A stretch of 36,419 nucleotides of DNA from Polyangiaceae bacterium (lineage in GTDB: Bacteria > Myxococcota_A > Polyangia > Polyangiales > Polyangiaceae), in the NCBI GenBank assembly GCA_025353725.1, contig JANXOF010000047.1, positions 1 to 36,419 of the forward strand, written 5' to 3'. Of this stretch, positions 19,968-27,222 are shown one piece after another. The stretch's first letter is position 1, and every line of letters begins with the position of its first letter. The notes under the pieces were generated by a model. That model was given only the letters and a program-made list of their open reading frames with translations. It was not told the origin of the DNA and searched no databases. The position numbers and the translations under genes are program-made.

Positions 19968-20452
19968 TTCTGTTTGCCATTCTCGGCTGGATGAACTCGC
20001 TTGCGCCCGGACGCGACCACATGGAGAACGCGCTCGCGATTACGCGCGTCGTGCTTGAAGAGCCTCCCTTGTTTCGCGATGACGAGAGCAAGATGAAGAC
20101 GGGGGCGTACCTCGTTGCCGTCGCTTTCCGTGAATCTTCGCTGAAGAACGATGCCGTTGGCGACAACGGGCGCGCTCGGTGCCTCTTCCAGCTCTGGGCT
20201 ACGTCGGATGCGGTACGGACCGATCCTGAGCTTTGCGCGCGCATAGCGCTCACGAGGCTTCGCGAGTCCGCGCGCATCTGCGGAGCGAGCAACATGCTCG
20301 GGATATATGCCTCGGGCCCGAAAGGATGCTCGAGCGAAACGGCCAAACGCATCTCGCGAGACCGTCTTGCACTCAGCTCGAAGCTCGCGAAGTCCGCGCC
20401 GAAGATTCCCGCCGACGTGCCCGACGACGAGAGCGAAGGAGATGGCCAATGA
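19961..20452 (+). CDS. Lytic transglycosylase/lysozyme-like protein in the early operon
   Basis: 163 residues from TTG 19961 (AAAGGA about 8 bp upstream). The N-terminus LLILFAILGWMNSLA is a hydrophobic signal or anchor. The domain follows: GAYLVAVAFRESSLKNDAVG with Glu in RES as likely catalytic acid, GRARCLFQLW, CARIALTRLRESARICGASN, and GIYASGPKGCSSETAKRISR. This matches the lysozyme-like SLT fold (E-S-S ... G-x-x-x-Q-x-W ... Y-x-S-G-x-x-C). It should act on peptidoglycan outside the cytoplasm. Its early-operon location is unusual for a lysis gene; entry-associated muralytic or superinfection-exclusion roles are possible. The stop overlaps the antirepressor paralogue (ATGA). Confidence 0.72.
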   Translation: MLILFAILGWMNSLAPGRDHMENALAITRVVLEEPPLFRDDESKMKTGAYLVAVAFRESSLKNDAVGDNGRARCLFQLWATSDAVRTDPELCARIALTRLRESARICGASNMLGIYASGPKGCSSETAKRISRDRLALSSKLAKSAPKIPADVPDDESEGDGQ

Positions 20453-20826
20453 ATACGAATAATAGCGTGACGTTGTTTGAGGGGTGGGACTTGGACACCT
20501 CGGACGAAGAGGAGCCGCGGGCCAGAGACACGGACATCGCGAGGCGAGCGGGACTTGCACAACCCAGAGACGTGCGTCGCATCATCGAGAAGAACATTGA
20601 GGAACTGACAGCGTATGGGTCGGTAACGTGCCGCGCGCAGAGTGCGCGCATCGAGAAAAATAGTGGTTTCGTAACAGGCACTGAAGAGCGCACCGTCAAC
20701 GAGTACTGGCTGAACGCGGAGCAATCGGTCGCTCCCCTTTCGCTTCTTCAAACCACGGATGTGGAGTCAGCGGAGTCGAACGGCGACGTTCAAGTGGTTG
20801 ATTGCTTGCGCGGAGTGAGCTCGTGA
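20449..20826 (+). CDS. Antirepressor-like protein, shortened paralogue
   Basis: 125 residues; ATG 20449 overlaps the previous stop (ATGA). The first 105 residues are a clear copy of the 18507 gene product: VTLFEGWDLDTSDEEEPRAR, DTDIARRAGLAQPRDVRRII, NEYWLNAEQSVA. After SVA the two diverge completely (here PLSLLQTTDVESAESNGDVQ), so the C-terminal effector half is missing. The DNA around the junction is nearly identical up to that point, a sign of recent duplication followed by recombination. It may act as a DNA-binding competitor of the long form, or be decaying. Confidence 0.7.
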   Translation: MNTNNSVTLFEGWDLDTSDEEEPRARDTDIARRAGLAQPRDVRRIIEKNIEELTAYGSVTCRAQSARIEKNSGFVTGTEERTVNEYWLNAEQSVAPLSLLQTTDVESAESNGDVQVVDCLRGVSS

Positions 20827-21029
20827 GCCTCGCTCTTGGCTCGCGGGCCATCGTTCAATCGTCGTGGTCGTACTTCAGCGGCCAGCACGGAGAGGTCGTC
20901 GGGTTTGACGACTTCGGCTGTCCGACGGTGCGGCTCGATGGAGAGCGCCGCGCGTTGCCGTTCGATTGGACGTGTTTGGTGGCGGATGAGGAACCGGTTT
21001 CAGAAACGACAGCAGGAGGTGCAACGTGA
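20823..21029 (+). CDS. Small SH3/KOW-like protein
   Basis: 68 residues from GTG 20823 (GTGA overlap with the antirepressor paralogue). GSRAIVQSSWSYFSGQHGEV then VGFDDFGCPTVRLDGERRAL is a KOW/SH3-like beta barrel of about 45 residues, a fold used for RNA- or protein-binding. The C-terminus is acidic and Thr-rich. Its stop overlaps the next start (GTGA again at 21026). No specific family. Confidence 0.6.
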   Translation: MSLALGSRAIVQSSWSYFSGQHGEVVGFDDFGCPTVRLDGERRALPFDWTCLVADEEPVSETTAGGAT

Positions 21030-21412
21030 AAGTTAAAATCGACTTACGGTTTCTAAGTCACGCAAGTTCTTTTGAAGCCGGTGCGGCAGCCATGGGCCTT
21101 TGGCTTTGGGGGCTCGTTCATGCCAGACGACATCGGACGGGCGGCAAGCTGGCGCGAAAGTCCGCCCTCGGCGCCTGGGGAGGAGAGGGGAACGAAGTCC
21201 TAGCTGAGCGACTTGTGGCGGCCGGCTTGTGGCGGCTCCTGGCCGACGGAGACTGGCAAATTCTCAACTACGATCCAGCCACCGGAAAGGTCAGCCCATG
21301 CCATGCGTTGCAGGTGACATCAGGTGCGTTGCAGAACGTTGCGCAGGCATTTCCGGCCTCCTCAACCACCCACTCAACGAGTGCGTTGCGTGGGCCTCGG
21401 AGCTTCAATTGA
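21026..21412 (+). CDS. Truncated replication-initiator paralogue
   Basis: 128 residues from GTG 21026 (GTGA overlap). Residues 1-85 match the N-terminus of the next gene product: FEAGAAAMGLWLWGLVHARR, ALGAWGGEGNEVLAERLVAA, GLWRLLADGDWQILNYDPATG. This is the winged-helix-like region at the start of many phage replication initiators and primosome proteins. The remaining 43 residues are unrelated and their DNA holds several CGTTGC iterons. Either a regulatory short form or a degraded duplicate. Overlaps the next gene by TTGA. Confidence 0.68.
   Translation: MKVKIDLRFLSHASSFEAGAAAMGLWLWGLVHARRHRTGGKLARKSALGAWGGEGNEVLAERLVAAGLWRLLADGDWQILNYDPATGKVSPCHALQVTSGALQNVAQAFPASSTTHSTSALRGPRSFN
21305..21390 (+). 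repeat. GCGTTGC iterons, upstream cluster
   Basis: GCGTTGCA at 21305-21312 and 21326-21333, CGTTGC at 21337-21342 and GCGTTGCG at 21383-21390, all same orientation, inside the 3' part of the truncated initiator gene. They match the repeats of the cluster at 21829-21994. Confidence 0.6.
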
Positions 21413-22383
21413 AGCTCGGCTTTCAGTTTGTGGCCGTCGACGTCATCATCGAAACGCACCCCAAGGTTTGGGCCGCCGGTGCCGCAGCCATGGGCCTTTG
21501 GACTTGGGGGCTCGTTCACGCCAAGCGGCATGACTCGAAGGGGTTTCTACCTCGCCAACTTGCCCTCGCCATGTGGGGCGGGTCCGGCAACGAGGAGCTC
21601 GCCAGGCGGCTCGTCGACGCTGGGTTGTGGGCTGCGTGTGAAGAAGGGTGGAGAATTCTCAATTACGAAGCAAAAACGATGGGTTCGGTCTCCAGGAACG
21701 CGAATACGGAGCGCTCCCGACGGTATCGTGAGCGAGCCAAGGCCAGGGCGTTAGAGGCCTCCGAAGTAAAGGCTGAGCCTGTCACTGAGTCGGTTGGTGA
21801 GGCGCCAAAAACCGATTCCGAGAGTGGGGCGTTGCATGGTGCGTTGCGTAGCGTTGCTGCAACGCGTTGCCCTCTATCTCTATCTCTTTCCGTTGCACCT
21901 CCTGGATCTTCTTCTGATTTTCCCTCTGATCTTCCTTCAGATCCCTTTTTGGATCTCGTCACCGAGAGGGTTAACTTAAGCGTTGCAGCAACGCGCGCGG
22001 CGGTGGCGGCCGACCCTCCGAGGGTTCTCGGGATGGATGGCGAGAACGGCGAGGCCTTCGCGGCCTGGCGCCGAGGCATCACCGCGGTGACGGGCAAGCC
22101 GGTGTCGCAGCTGGCGCCTGGCGAACGCCAGGATGTGGTTGAGCTTGCCAACGCTCACGCGGGGGGCCAGCGGGGCGAGCCGCTCATGACCTGGCTTACG
22201 GCGACCGCGGAGCGCTGGGCGCGCCAGCACGACCCGGCGTTTGGCGGCTACAAGCCTCGCGGCTGCCGAACGTGGCTCGACGCTGGCGAACCTGCGCCGC
22301 CGTCGCAGACACGGTTTTCGGGCCGCCACCTGATTCAATCCTCCGAGAATCGGCAGTGGATTGTTCCAGAGGGGCTCGGATGA
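21409..22383 (+). CDS. Phage replication initiator protein
   Basis: 324 residues from TTG 21409, which overlaps the previous stop (TTGA) and has GGAG 6 bp upstream; an ATG at 21298 would overlap the previous gene widely. N-terminal winged-helix region: AAGAAAMGLWTWGLVHAKRH, ALAMWGGSGNEELARRLVDA, GLWAACEEGWRILNYEAK. Basic helix ERSRRYRERAKARA, then a Ser/Pro-rich linker (about residues 125-185) whose DNA carries the iterons, then a C-terminal domain (GENGEAFAAWRRGITAVTGK; PLMTWLTATAERWAR). The gene order initiator then DnaC-like loader matches phage replication modules such as lambda O-P. Confidence 0.8.
   Translation: MKLGFQFVAVDVIIETHPKVWAAGAAAMGLWTWGLVHAKRHDSKGFLPRQLALAMWGGSGNEELARRLVDAGLWAACEEGWRILNYEAKTMGSVSRNANTERSRRYRERAKARALEASEVKAEPVTESVGEAPKTDSESGALHGALRSVAATRCPLSLSLSVAPPGSSSDFPSDLPSDPFLDLVTERVNLSVAATRAAVAADPPRVLGMDGENGEAFAAWRRGITAVTGKPVSQLAPGERQDVVELANAHAGGQRGEPLMTWLTATAERWARQHDPAFGGYKPRGCRTWLDAGEPAPPSQTRFSGRHLIQSSENRQWIVPEGLG
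21829..21994 (+). other. Candidate replication origin within the initiator gene
   Basis: Iterons GCGTTGCA (21829), GCGTTGCG (21841), palindrome GCGTTGCTGCAACGC (21851-21865), CGTTGCA (21891), and a second palindrome GCGTTGCAGCAACGC (21980-21994, perfect 7-1-7). Between them, 21871-21979 is a pyrimidine-rich stretch with noticeably lower GC than its surroundings, a possible unwinding element. The design follows lambda ori, which lies inside gene O. Confidence 0.66.
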
Positions 22384-23183
22384 CGGGAAAGCTCCCACTA
22401 TGCCCTCAGGCGCCTCCGGACTGCCCGGACGTAACCGAGCCAGGCTTCGACCCTGAAACCGATTCTGAAGGCATCCTCGCCGAAGCGAATACGGTTGCCG
22501 AGGTCGACCGTCCGCCTGACGCGCCGGCTCCCCGGTCCGTGGGCTTCGCGGACATCCTTGGACCCGAGCCAACGTGGCATCGTTGCGACTGCGGAGCGAT
22601 GTGCTCTCGCGTCCCGTGCTGGGACTGCGACCAGGCGGCTCTCGAGCGTGCGGACGCCGCTCGCGCGATTCACGACGCGGGCCTAAGCATCCCTCGGCGC
22701 TACGACTGGGCCACCGTGGACGCGCCGGAGCTCGTGGCGCGAGCGAAGGTAGCGGGACCTCTCGCGGACATCATCGAGCGCGTGCTCGGTGCGACGCGCG
22801 TGGTGTTCTACGGTTCGGCGGCTACCGGCAAGACATCGCTGGCCACGGCCTGCCTTCGCAAGCGACTACCGAAGGGCATGTTTGTTTCCTCTCTTCGCTT
22901 AGGCACGGCGCGAATTCAGCATGCCGCGGGCGGCGGAGAGGCTCCGCTCGTGCAGCGCGCGATGCGGGCCAAGCTGCTTTTGCTCGACGACTTTGGGCAA
23001 GAGGGGCAGACGTCCACCAACGCGGTTCGGGACATCATCTTTGAGCGCCACGATTTGGACCTTCCGACGTGGATAACGACGGCGTTCAAGACGAGCGAAC
23101 TTGCGAAGTTTTACGGCGACGGTGTGGCGAGGCGCATCTCGGAAGGCGCGTACGTTGTGTCGATGGGCGGAGGTTCAAAGTGA
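22380..23183 (+). CDS. DnaC/IstB-like AAA+ helicase loader
   Basis: 267 residues; ATG overlaps the initiator stop (ATGA). A disordered N-terminus (1-60) precedes a Cys cluster (C69, C71, C75, C80, C83 in WHRCDCGAMCSRVPCWDC), a likely zinc finger. AAA+ ATPase: Walker A GSAATGKT (145-152), Walker B LLLLDDFG (199-206), sensor-type ITTAFKTSEL, and arginine-finger region GDGVARRISEG. It loads the host replicative helicase at the origin; no phage helicase or primase is seen in the window, so the host enzyme is presumably used. It ends 53 bp before the convergent higA. Confidence 0.88.
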   Translation: MTGKLPLCPQAPPDCPDVTEPGFDPETDSEGILAEANTVAEVDRPPDAPAPRSVGFADILGPEPTWHRCDCGAMCSRVPCWDCDQAALERADAARAIHDAGLSIPRRYDWATVDAPELVARAKVAGPLADIIERVLGATRVVFYGSAATGKTSLATACLRKRLPKGMFVSSLRLGTARIQHAAGGGEAPLVQRAMRAKLLLLDDFGQEGQTSTNAVRDIIFERHDLDLPTWITTAFKTSELAKFYGDGVARRISEGAYVVSMGGGSK

Positions 23184-23235
23184 GGACAACCAAGGATACC
23201 GCGGAGAGCCTCAAGCCATGACCACGGCGTTTGCG

Positions 23236-23535
23236 CTACGCGGTTCGCGGGATAGGCACGATAGTCTTCAGCGCGGGGCCAAGCTCACGTTCGGCCGAAC
23301 GAAGCTCGTAGGCCTGCTGAAGGTTCATCCAAAACTCCGGCGACGTGTCAAAAACGCGACTGAGCCGCCACGCCGTATCCGCCGTGATGGCGCGCCGCTC
23401 GCCGACGACCTCCGTAATGCGGTTCGGGGGTACACCGATAGCCGTCGCAAGCCGGCTTGCACTGAGGTTCAGGGGCGCAAGAAACTCTTCGCGAAGAATC
23501 TCCCCTGGGTGAATGGGGCGCATCTTGTTCTTCAT
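23236..23535 (-). CDS. higA: HigA-type XRE antitoxin (orphan)
   Basis: 99 residues from ATG 23535 with GGAG 7 bp upstream. RPIHPGEILREEFLAPLNLS is the HigA/VapI signature, followed by the HTH ASRLATAIGVPPNRITEVVG, ITADTAWRLSRVFDTSPEFW and MNLQQAYELRSAE. Complete and probably functional. It is oriented against the surrounding rightward operon. Only the last codons of its toxin partner remain upstream, so it may now serve as an anti-toxin against host HigB or as a regulator. Confidence 0.9.
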   Translation of the reverse strand: MKNKMRPIHPGEILREEFLAPLNLSASRLATAIGVPPNRITEVVGERRAITADTAWRLSRVFDTSPEFWMNLQQAYELRSAERELGPALKTIVPIPRTA

Positions 23536-23547
23536 TGCCAATCTCCT

Positions 23548-23604
23548 TCAGTGGCAGTCGACGACTTCGACGTCGGCCGGACCCCTCGCGGTCCAGCGAA
23601 GCAT
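23548..23604 (-). pseudogene. Remnant of the HigB toxin C-terminus
   Basis: Directly upstream of higA, in the right frame and spacing, an open frame reads MLRWTARGPADVEVVDCH and stops 12 bp before the higA ATG. The pattern R-W-x-x-x-G-x-x-D-V-E-x-V-D-x-H is the C-terminal strand of HigB/RelE-type toxins. The upstream 60 bp up to the divergent RusA-like gene do not continue a HigB, so about four fifths of the toxin is deleted. Confidence 0.72.
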
Positions 23605-23657
23605 GACGCCTGTACGCGGTACGTCAAGCGTACGATAAACAATCTCCTGAGGTCGCT

Positions 23658-24110
23658 ATGACGCCAACTGTTCAGCATCACGAAGGCGCGCTTGTGGTCA
23701 CCCTTCCGCTGCGTACGACGAATCCGCTCAATGGCTCCCAATCCGGCTGGCGCGCCAAGGCTCGCATTCGCAAGCGTCAGCGCGCTTTCGTCGCCTTGGT
23801 GATGCGCCCGCATGCCGCCGGCCTCGCGTTGCCGTTGAGCATTGCTGTGACTCGTATCGCTCCGCGGTCGCTCGACGCGTGGGACGGATTAGGCGCCTCG
23901 CTCAAAGCCGTCATCGACGGCGTCGCCGACGTGCTCGGCATTCGAGACGATGACAAGCGCGTCACCTGGCAGGTCGAGCAGCGTCGAGGCCGGCCAAATG
24001 AGTACGCCGTCGAGGTCAGCGTCTGTCCGTGGCAGCAAGCCAAGAGCACTCCTTGTGCCACGGTGCGTCAAGACTCCATTCCGTCACCGTCACCGCTTTC
24101 GAATTCGTAG
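23658..24110 (+). CDS. RusA-like Holliday-junction resolvase
   Basis: 150 residues from ATG 23658 (GAGG upstream). VVTLPLRTTNPLNGSQSGWR, PLSIAVTRIAPRSLDAWDGL, GASLKAVIDGVADVLGIRDD then D-K-R-V-T-W match the RusA/phage resolvase pattern (P-P ... N-x-x-x ... D-x-D/W-x ... K-x-x-x-D-x-x-A-D-x-L-G-x-x-D-D). The Asp residues of LDAWD and RDDD are the likely metal ligands. Resolves branched replication and recombination intermediates before packaging. Divergent from the higA locus; follows it in the rightward early operon direction. Confidence 0.78.
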   Translation: MTPTVQHHEGALVVTLPLRTTNPLNGSQSGWRAKARIRKRQRAFVALVMRPHAAGLALPLSIAVTRIAPRSLDAWDGLGASLKAVIDGVADVLGIRDDDKRVTWQVEQRRGRPNEYAVEVSVCPWQQAKSTPCATVRQDSIPSPSPLSNS

Positions 24111-24156
24111 CTCACTTAGGTGCTTGAGCCGGTCTCAAGTGGGAGGTTTCTCGCCG

Positions 24157-24774
24157 ATGAAATTCAGCGCTTCCGATACCGAACTGGTGGAGTTCTTTAC
24201 GTCCTCGGTGGGCCTGAGTGCCATCCGCTACGAGCCTCGAGGAACGGGAGGCGAGTTCAGTGGCGACGAGACGATGCTCGACCCGCGCAACACACGCGCC
24301 ATGTCCGTCTACGTCGCCGCCTCGTCCACCCTGGCAAGCCTCGAGGCCGAGCCGCGCAACGTGCTCACGGCCGTCTACGCGCCGCACGGCGCAGGCTCGA
24401 CGTTGCTCTCCATCGGCCTTCAGCCGACCTCAGGAGGCGGCAGCTTCGTGCGCGTTGCGCTTCGCACCTCGCGGGTCAGAAAGGCCTACCTGAGGCGTTA
24501 CCCCGGCAAACCCGTCCCCTCCCCGTCCGCGCTTCTCGCGTTCCTCACCGCCGAAGCGGGACACGGTGACGACCGAGCGTCGTGGTTTTCCGCTCTGCGC
24601 GAGGAGTGCGAAGAACGACGAACGGTTGCGCTTGGAATCTATGATGCTGCCCGAATCGAGCGGCTCTCCCGTGAGCGGGACCATCGGCGCGAACGGAAGC
24701 GACGGCTCGACGACCTTTTTCGGTTTGACCGCCTCGCAACCGGCGGCGTTACCCCACGAACGAGGTCCCTTTGA
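24157..24774 (+). CDS. Hypothetical phage protein
   Basis: 205 residues from ATG 24157 with GGGAGG 10 bp upstream. It opens MKFSASDTELVEFFTSSVGL; middle blocks VYVAASSTLASLEAEPRNVL, TAVYAPHGAGSTLLSIGLQP, RKAYLRRYPGKPVPSP; the C-terminal 50 residues are a highly charged helix (RERDHRRERKRRLDDLFRFD). No family named; the position between the resolvase and an HTH protein near the terminase suggests a late-regulation or DNA-metabolism role. Stop overlaps the next TTG (TTGA). Confidence 0.6.
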   Translation: MKFSASDTELVEFFTSSVGLSAIRYEPRGTGGEFSGDETMLDPRNTRAMSVYVAASSTLASLEAEPRNVLTAVYAPHGAGSTLLSIGLQPTSGGGSFVRVALRTSRVRKAYLRRYPGKPVPSPSALLAFLTAEAGHGDDRASWFSALREECEERRTVALGIYDAARIERLSRERDHRRERKRRLDDLFRFDRLATGGVTPRTRSL

Positions 24775-25160
24775 TTCGCATCTCGAGGCTCAATCGTCCA
24801 ATGACGATCCGGGAGGTCGCCGAGCTCGCAGGCTGGACGTACGACCGAATGAAAGCGCACCTGCTGCGCCTCGACGCGAAGTCCGGAGGCACCTTGCTCC
24901 GCAAGTCGGCCGCGCTCAATCGCCGGTATACGCTTCTCCTACCTGCACTGCGGAGGATGGACGCAGACATGTTTGAGCCGATTGAGAATCTTGAAGCTCG
25001 CGTCGAGGCTCTCGAGGAGGCGCAGAAGTGCCATGAAACAAGGGCAAAGCTTATCGCGCAGCAGGTCTCGGAAATCACGCGCGAGGTCATGGCGTCAAAG
25101 TATCGTCGCGGCATGTCGCGGGATGTCGCGCCGTCGATAGCCTCTTTGCGCAAGGGGTAG
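24771..25160 (+). CDS. HTH plus coiled-coil protein
   Basis: 129 residues from TTG 24771 (TTGA overlap, GAGG upstream); ATG 24801 is an alternative. MTIREVAELAGWTYDRMKAH then LLRLDAKSGGTLLRKSAALN is a MerR/excisionase-like winged HTH; IENLEARVEALEEAQKCHET is a coiled coil. Possible activator of late genes, or a DNA-recognition accessory for packaging, since the terminase follows after 47 bp. No excisionase is evident elsewhere in the window. Confidence 0.62.
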   Translation: MIRISRLNRPMTIREVAELAGWTYDRMKAHLLRLDAKSGGTLLRKSAALNRRYTLLLPALRRMDADMFEPIENLEARVEALEEAQKCHETRAKLIAQQVSEITREVMASKYRRGMSRDVAPSIASLRKG

Positions 25161-25207
25161 AGGTTACGCGGCGATGAGTCGCTGCGACGGGCCGGCAAAG
25201 CGAACGC

Positions 25208-25717
25208 ATGGCCGGCGAACACATGCAGAAGTCCGCCAAGCAGCAAACGAAGATTATCGCGACCGCGGAAGCCGTTTCAAAGGCGCTCGATATGCGCCGC
25301 GAAGGTCACACCATACGCGAAGTCGCGGCCGCCCTCGGGCGAAGTCCAACATGGGTCCATGAATCCATAAAGGCCTACATCGAAGAGCACCCGCTCCCGA
25401 ATGCCGACGCGTATCGAGCGGTAGTTTTAGAGCGGCAAGAGGGCCTCATTGCGACGCACTGGCCGCTGCGGTTCGACCCGGAAAGCGCCAAGGTTATCCA
25501 AGCGGCCGACAAGATTATCGTCTCCGTGACGGGCGCTGCTGCCCCCGTACGCGCGGAGCTTTCGGGGCCGAACGGCGGTCCCGTGGAAACGTTCGACCTC
25601 TCGAAATTGACCGATGCGCAACTCGATAAACTCGCCCGTGGCGACACGTCAGTCGTCTCCGGCGGAGATACTTGCGCACCTACGATGGAAGGCGAAACGG
25701 GAACTCGCGAGGCGTGA
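25208..25717 (+). CDS. Terminase small subunit
   Basis: 169 residues; ATG 25208 (or 25223). The N-terminal HTH (RREGHTIREVAAALGRSPTW then VHESIKAYIEE) is followed by a helical oligomerisation region (VLERQEGLIATHWPLRFDPE; AKVIQAADKIIVSVTGAAAP) and the terminal motif ELSGPNGGPVETFDLSKLTD-AQL, common at the end of small terminase subunits that bind the large subunit. It recognises phage DNA for packaging. Its 3' end overlaps the large-subunit gene by about 100 bp. Confidence 0.8.
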   Translation: MAGEHMQKSAKQQTKIIATAEAVSKALDMRREGHTIREVAAALGRSPTWVHESIKAYIEEHPLPNADAYRAVVLERQEGLIATHWPLRFDPESAKVIQAADKIIVSVTGAAAPVRAELSGPNGGPVETFDLSKLTDAQLDKLARGDTSVVSGGDTCAPTMEGETGTREA

Positions 25718-27212
25718 GTTCGGTCGCCAGTGGCGAACCAGCTTCGAGGCCTTCTGCGGCGGCATCGACATCGTCACCAAGTCGGGCGAGCGCACGAAGC
25801 TTGACCTGAATCCGATTCAGCGACGTTACTGCGCGGCACGAACGCCGCGCGACATCGTCCTCAAACCGCGTCAGATTGGCTTCACGACCCTCGAGCTAGC
25901 GCGTGACGTCTGGACGCTCCTGACGCGGCCTGGCGCGCGCGTGGTGGTCGTCGTGCAGTCGCTCACGGGTCACGGTCCGCTAAAGCAATTGTCCGGCGCG
26001 CTTCGCGTCATGTTTGAAAGTTTGCGCAACGAAGGCCTCGAGATTCGATTCCGCACCGAGTCCCTCGCCGAATGGGTGCTTGCAGACGGCGACGGCTCGC
26101 TTCGTATCGTCGAAGCCGGAGCCAGCGAAGCCGCGGCCGAAAAGAAAGGCCGAAGCGGTACCATCACTCGACTCCATCTCACGGAAACCGCGTTTTACGA
26201 ATACGCCGACGAGACGCTCAACGCGCTCCTGGAATGCGTTCCGTCTGCAGACTTCGGCTCTGAGATTGTCGTCGAGTCGACGCCCAACGGCGCAGGTGGC
26301 TGGTACTTTGAGCAATACGTGAGCGCCACCAAGGGCGATAACGGCTACCGCGCACATTTCTTTCCGTGGTTTGACCAGGCCGAGTACGGAACGCCTCTTG
26401 AGCCAGGCGAGACCATTGAGCCGCGCACGGAGCGAGAAACGGAGCTCTTCGCGAAGCACGGCATCTCGCCCGAACAGCTAAAATGGTACCGCGCCAAGCT
26501 CGCAGCCAAGACCGCAGACCTTACGGACCAAGAATATCCAACCGATTCCGAACGCTGCTTTCTGGTGTCGGGCCGAGGCTTCTTTGACAAGGCCATCACG
26601 GCGGCTCTCATGAGCCAAACGCGCGAGCCTATTCGCGTCGAGCTCGCAGGCGCGCTTCGCATCTGGGAGATGCCTCGCGCAGGCGCCTCTTACGTCGTCG
26701 TAGCGGACCCTTCCGAGGGCACCGGCGGCGACCCTGGTGCGGCTATCGTTTTCGACCGTCAGGGCAAGCACGTGGCGACGGTGCACGGACAATTCCAACC
26801 GTGGCCGTTTGGCGAACTGCTCGTAAAAACCGCGCTGATGTACAACGGCGCCACCGTCGTCATCGAGCGAAACAACCACGGGCACGCCGTCATCCAATCC
26901 GTGCTCGCAGGGCAGAAGTATCCGCAGGAACGCGTCTATCGAGCGCCGGATGGAAAGTTTGGTTGGCTTACCAACGAAGTCGCTCGCTCGAGTGCTCTCG
27001 ACGCGCTCGAAGAGGCGCATCGAACCGGATTCTGGGTATCGCCTGACGCTCGCGTCGTGGCCGAGCAGCGCACCTTCGTCGTCACCAAGCACGGCAAGGC
27101 CGAGGCCTCTCGCGGCTCGCACGACGACTTGATTCTGGCCTCCGCGATTGGCTGGGACGTGCTTCGAAAACCTCTCGCTCGTCGCAACCTTAACAACCTC
27201 CCAGCCGCTTAG
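25614..27212 (+). CDS. terL: Terminase large subunit
   Basis: 532 residues if ATG 25614 is used; GTG 25638 is equally possible and neither has a clear ribosome-binding site. ATPase: adenine/Walker A region IVLKPRQIGFTT (81-92), Walker B with catalytic Glu ITRLHLTETAFYEY (184-197), ESTPNGAGGWYFEQ. RNase H-like nuclease: YVVVADPSEGTGGDPGAAIV with Asp365, VVIERNNHGHAV with Glu418, SHDDLILASAI with Asp504. Length is in the normal 450-600 range. Packages DNA into the prohead and cuts it. Confidence 0.95.
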   Translation: MRNSINSPVATRQSSPAEILAHLRWKAKRELARREFGRQWRTSFEAFCGGIDIVTKSGERTKLDLNPIQRRYCAARTPRDIVLKPRQIGFTTLELARDVWTLLTRPGARVVVVVQSLTGHGPLKQLSGALRVMFESLRNEGLEIRFRTESLAEWVLADGDGSLRIVEAGASEAAAEKKGRSGTITRLHLTETAFYEYADETLNALLECVPSADFGSEIVVESTPNGAGGWYFEQYVSATKGDNGYRAHFFPWFDQAEYGTPLEPGETIEPRTERETELFAKHGISPEQLKWYRAKLAAKTADLTDQEYPTDSERCFLVSGRGFFDKAITAALMSQTREPIRVELAGALRIWEMPRAGASYVVVADPSEGTGGDPGAAIVFDRQGKHVATVHGQFQPWPFGELLVKTALMYNGATVVIERNNHGHAVIQSVLAGQKYPQERVYRAPDGKFGWLTNEVARSSALDALEEAHRTGFWVSPDARVVAEQRTFVVTKHGKAEASRGSHDDLILASAIGWDVLRKPLARRNLNNLPAA

Positions 27213-27222
27213 CCCGAAAGAT

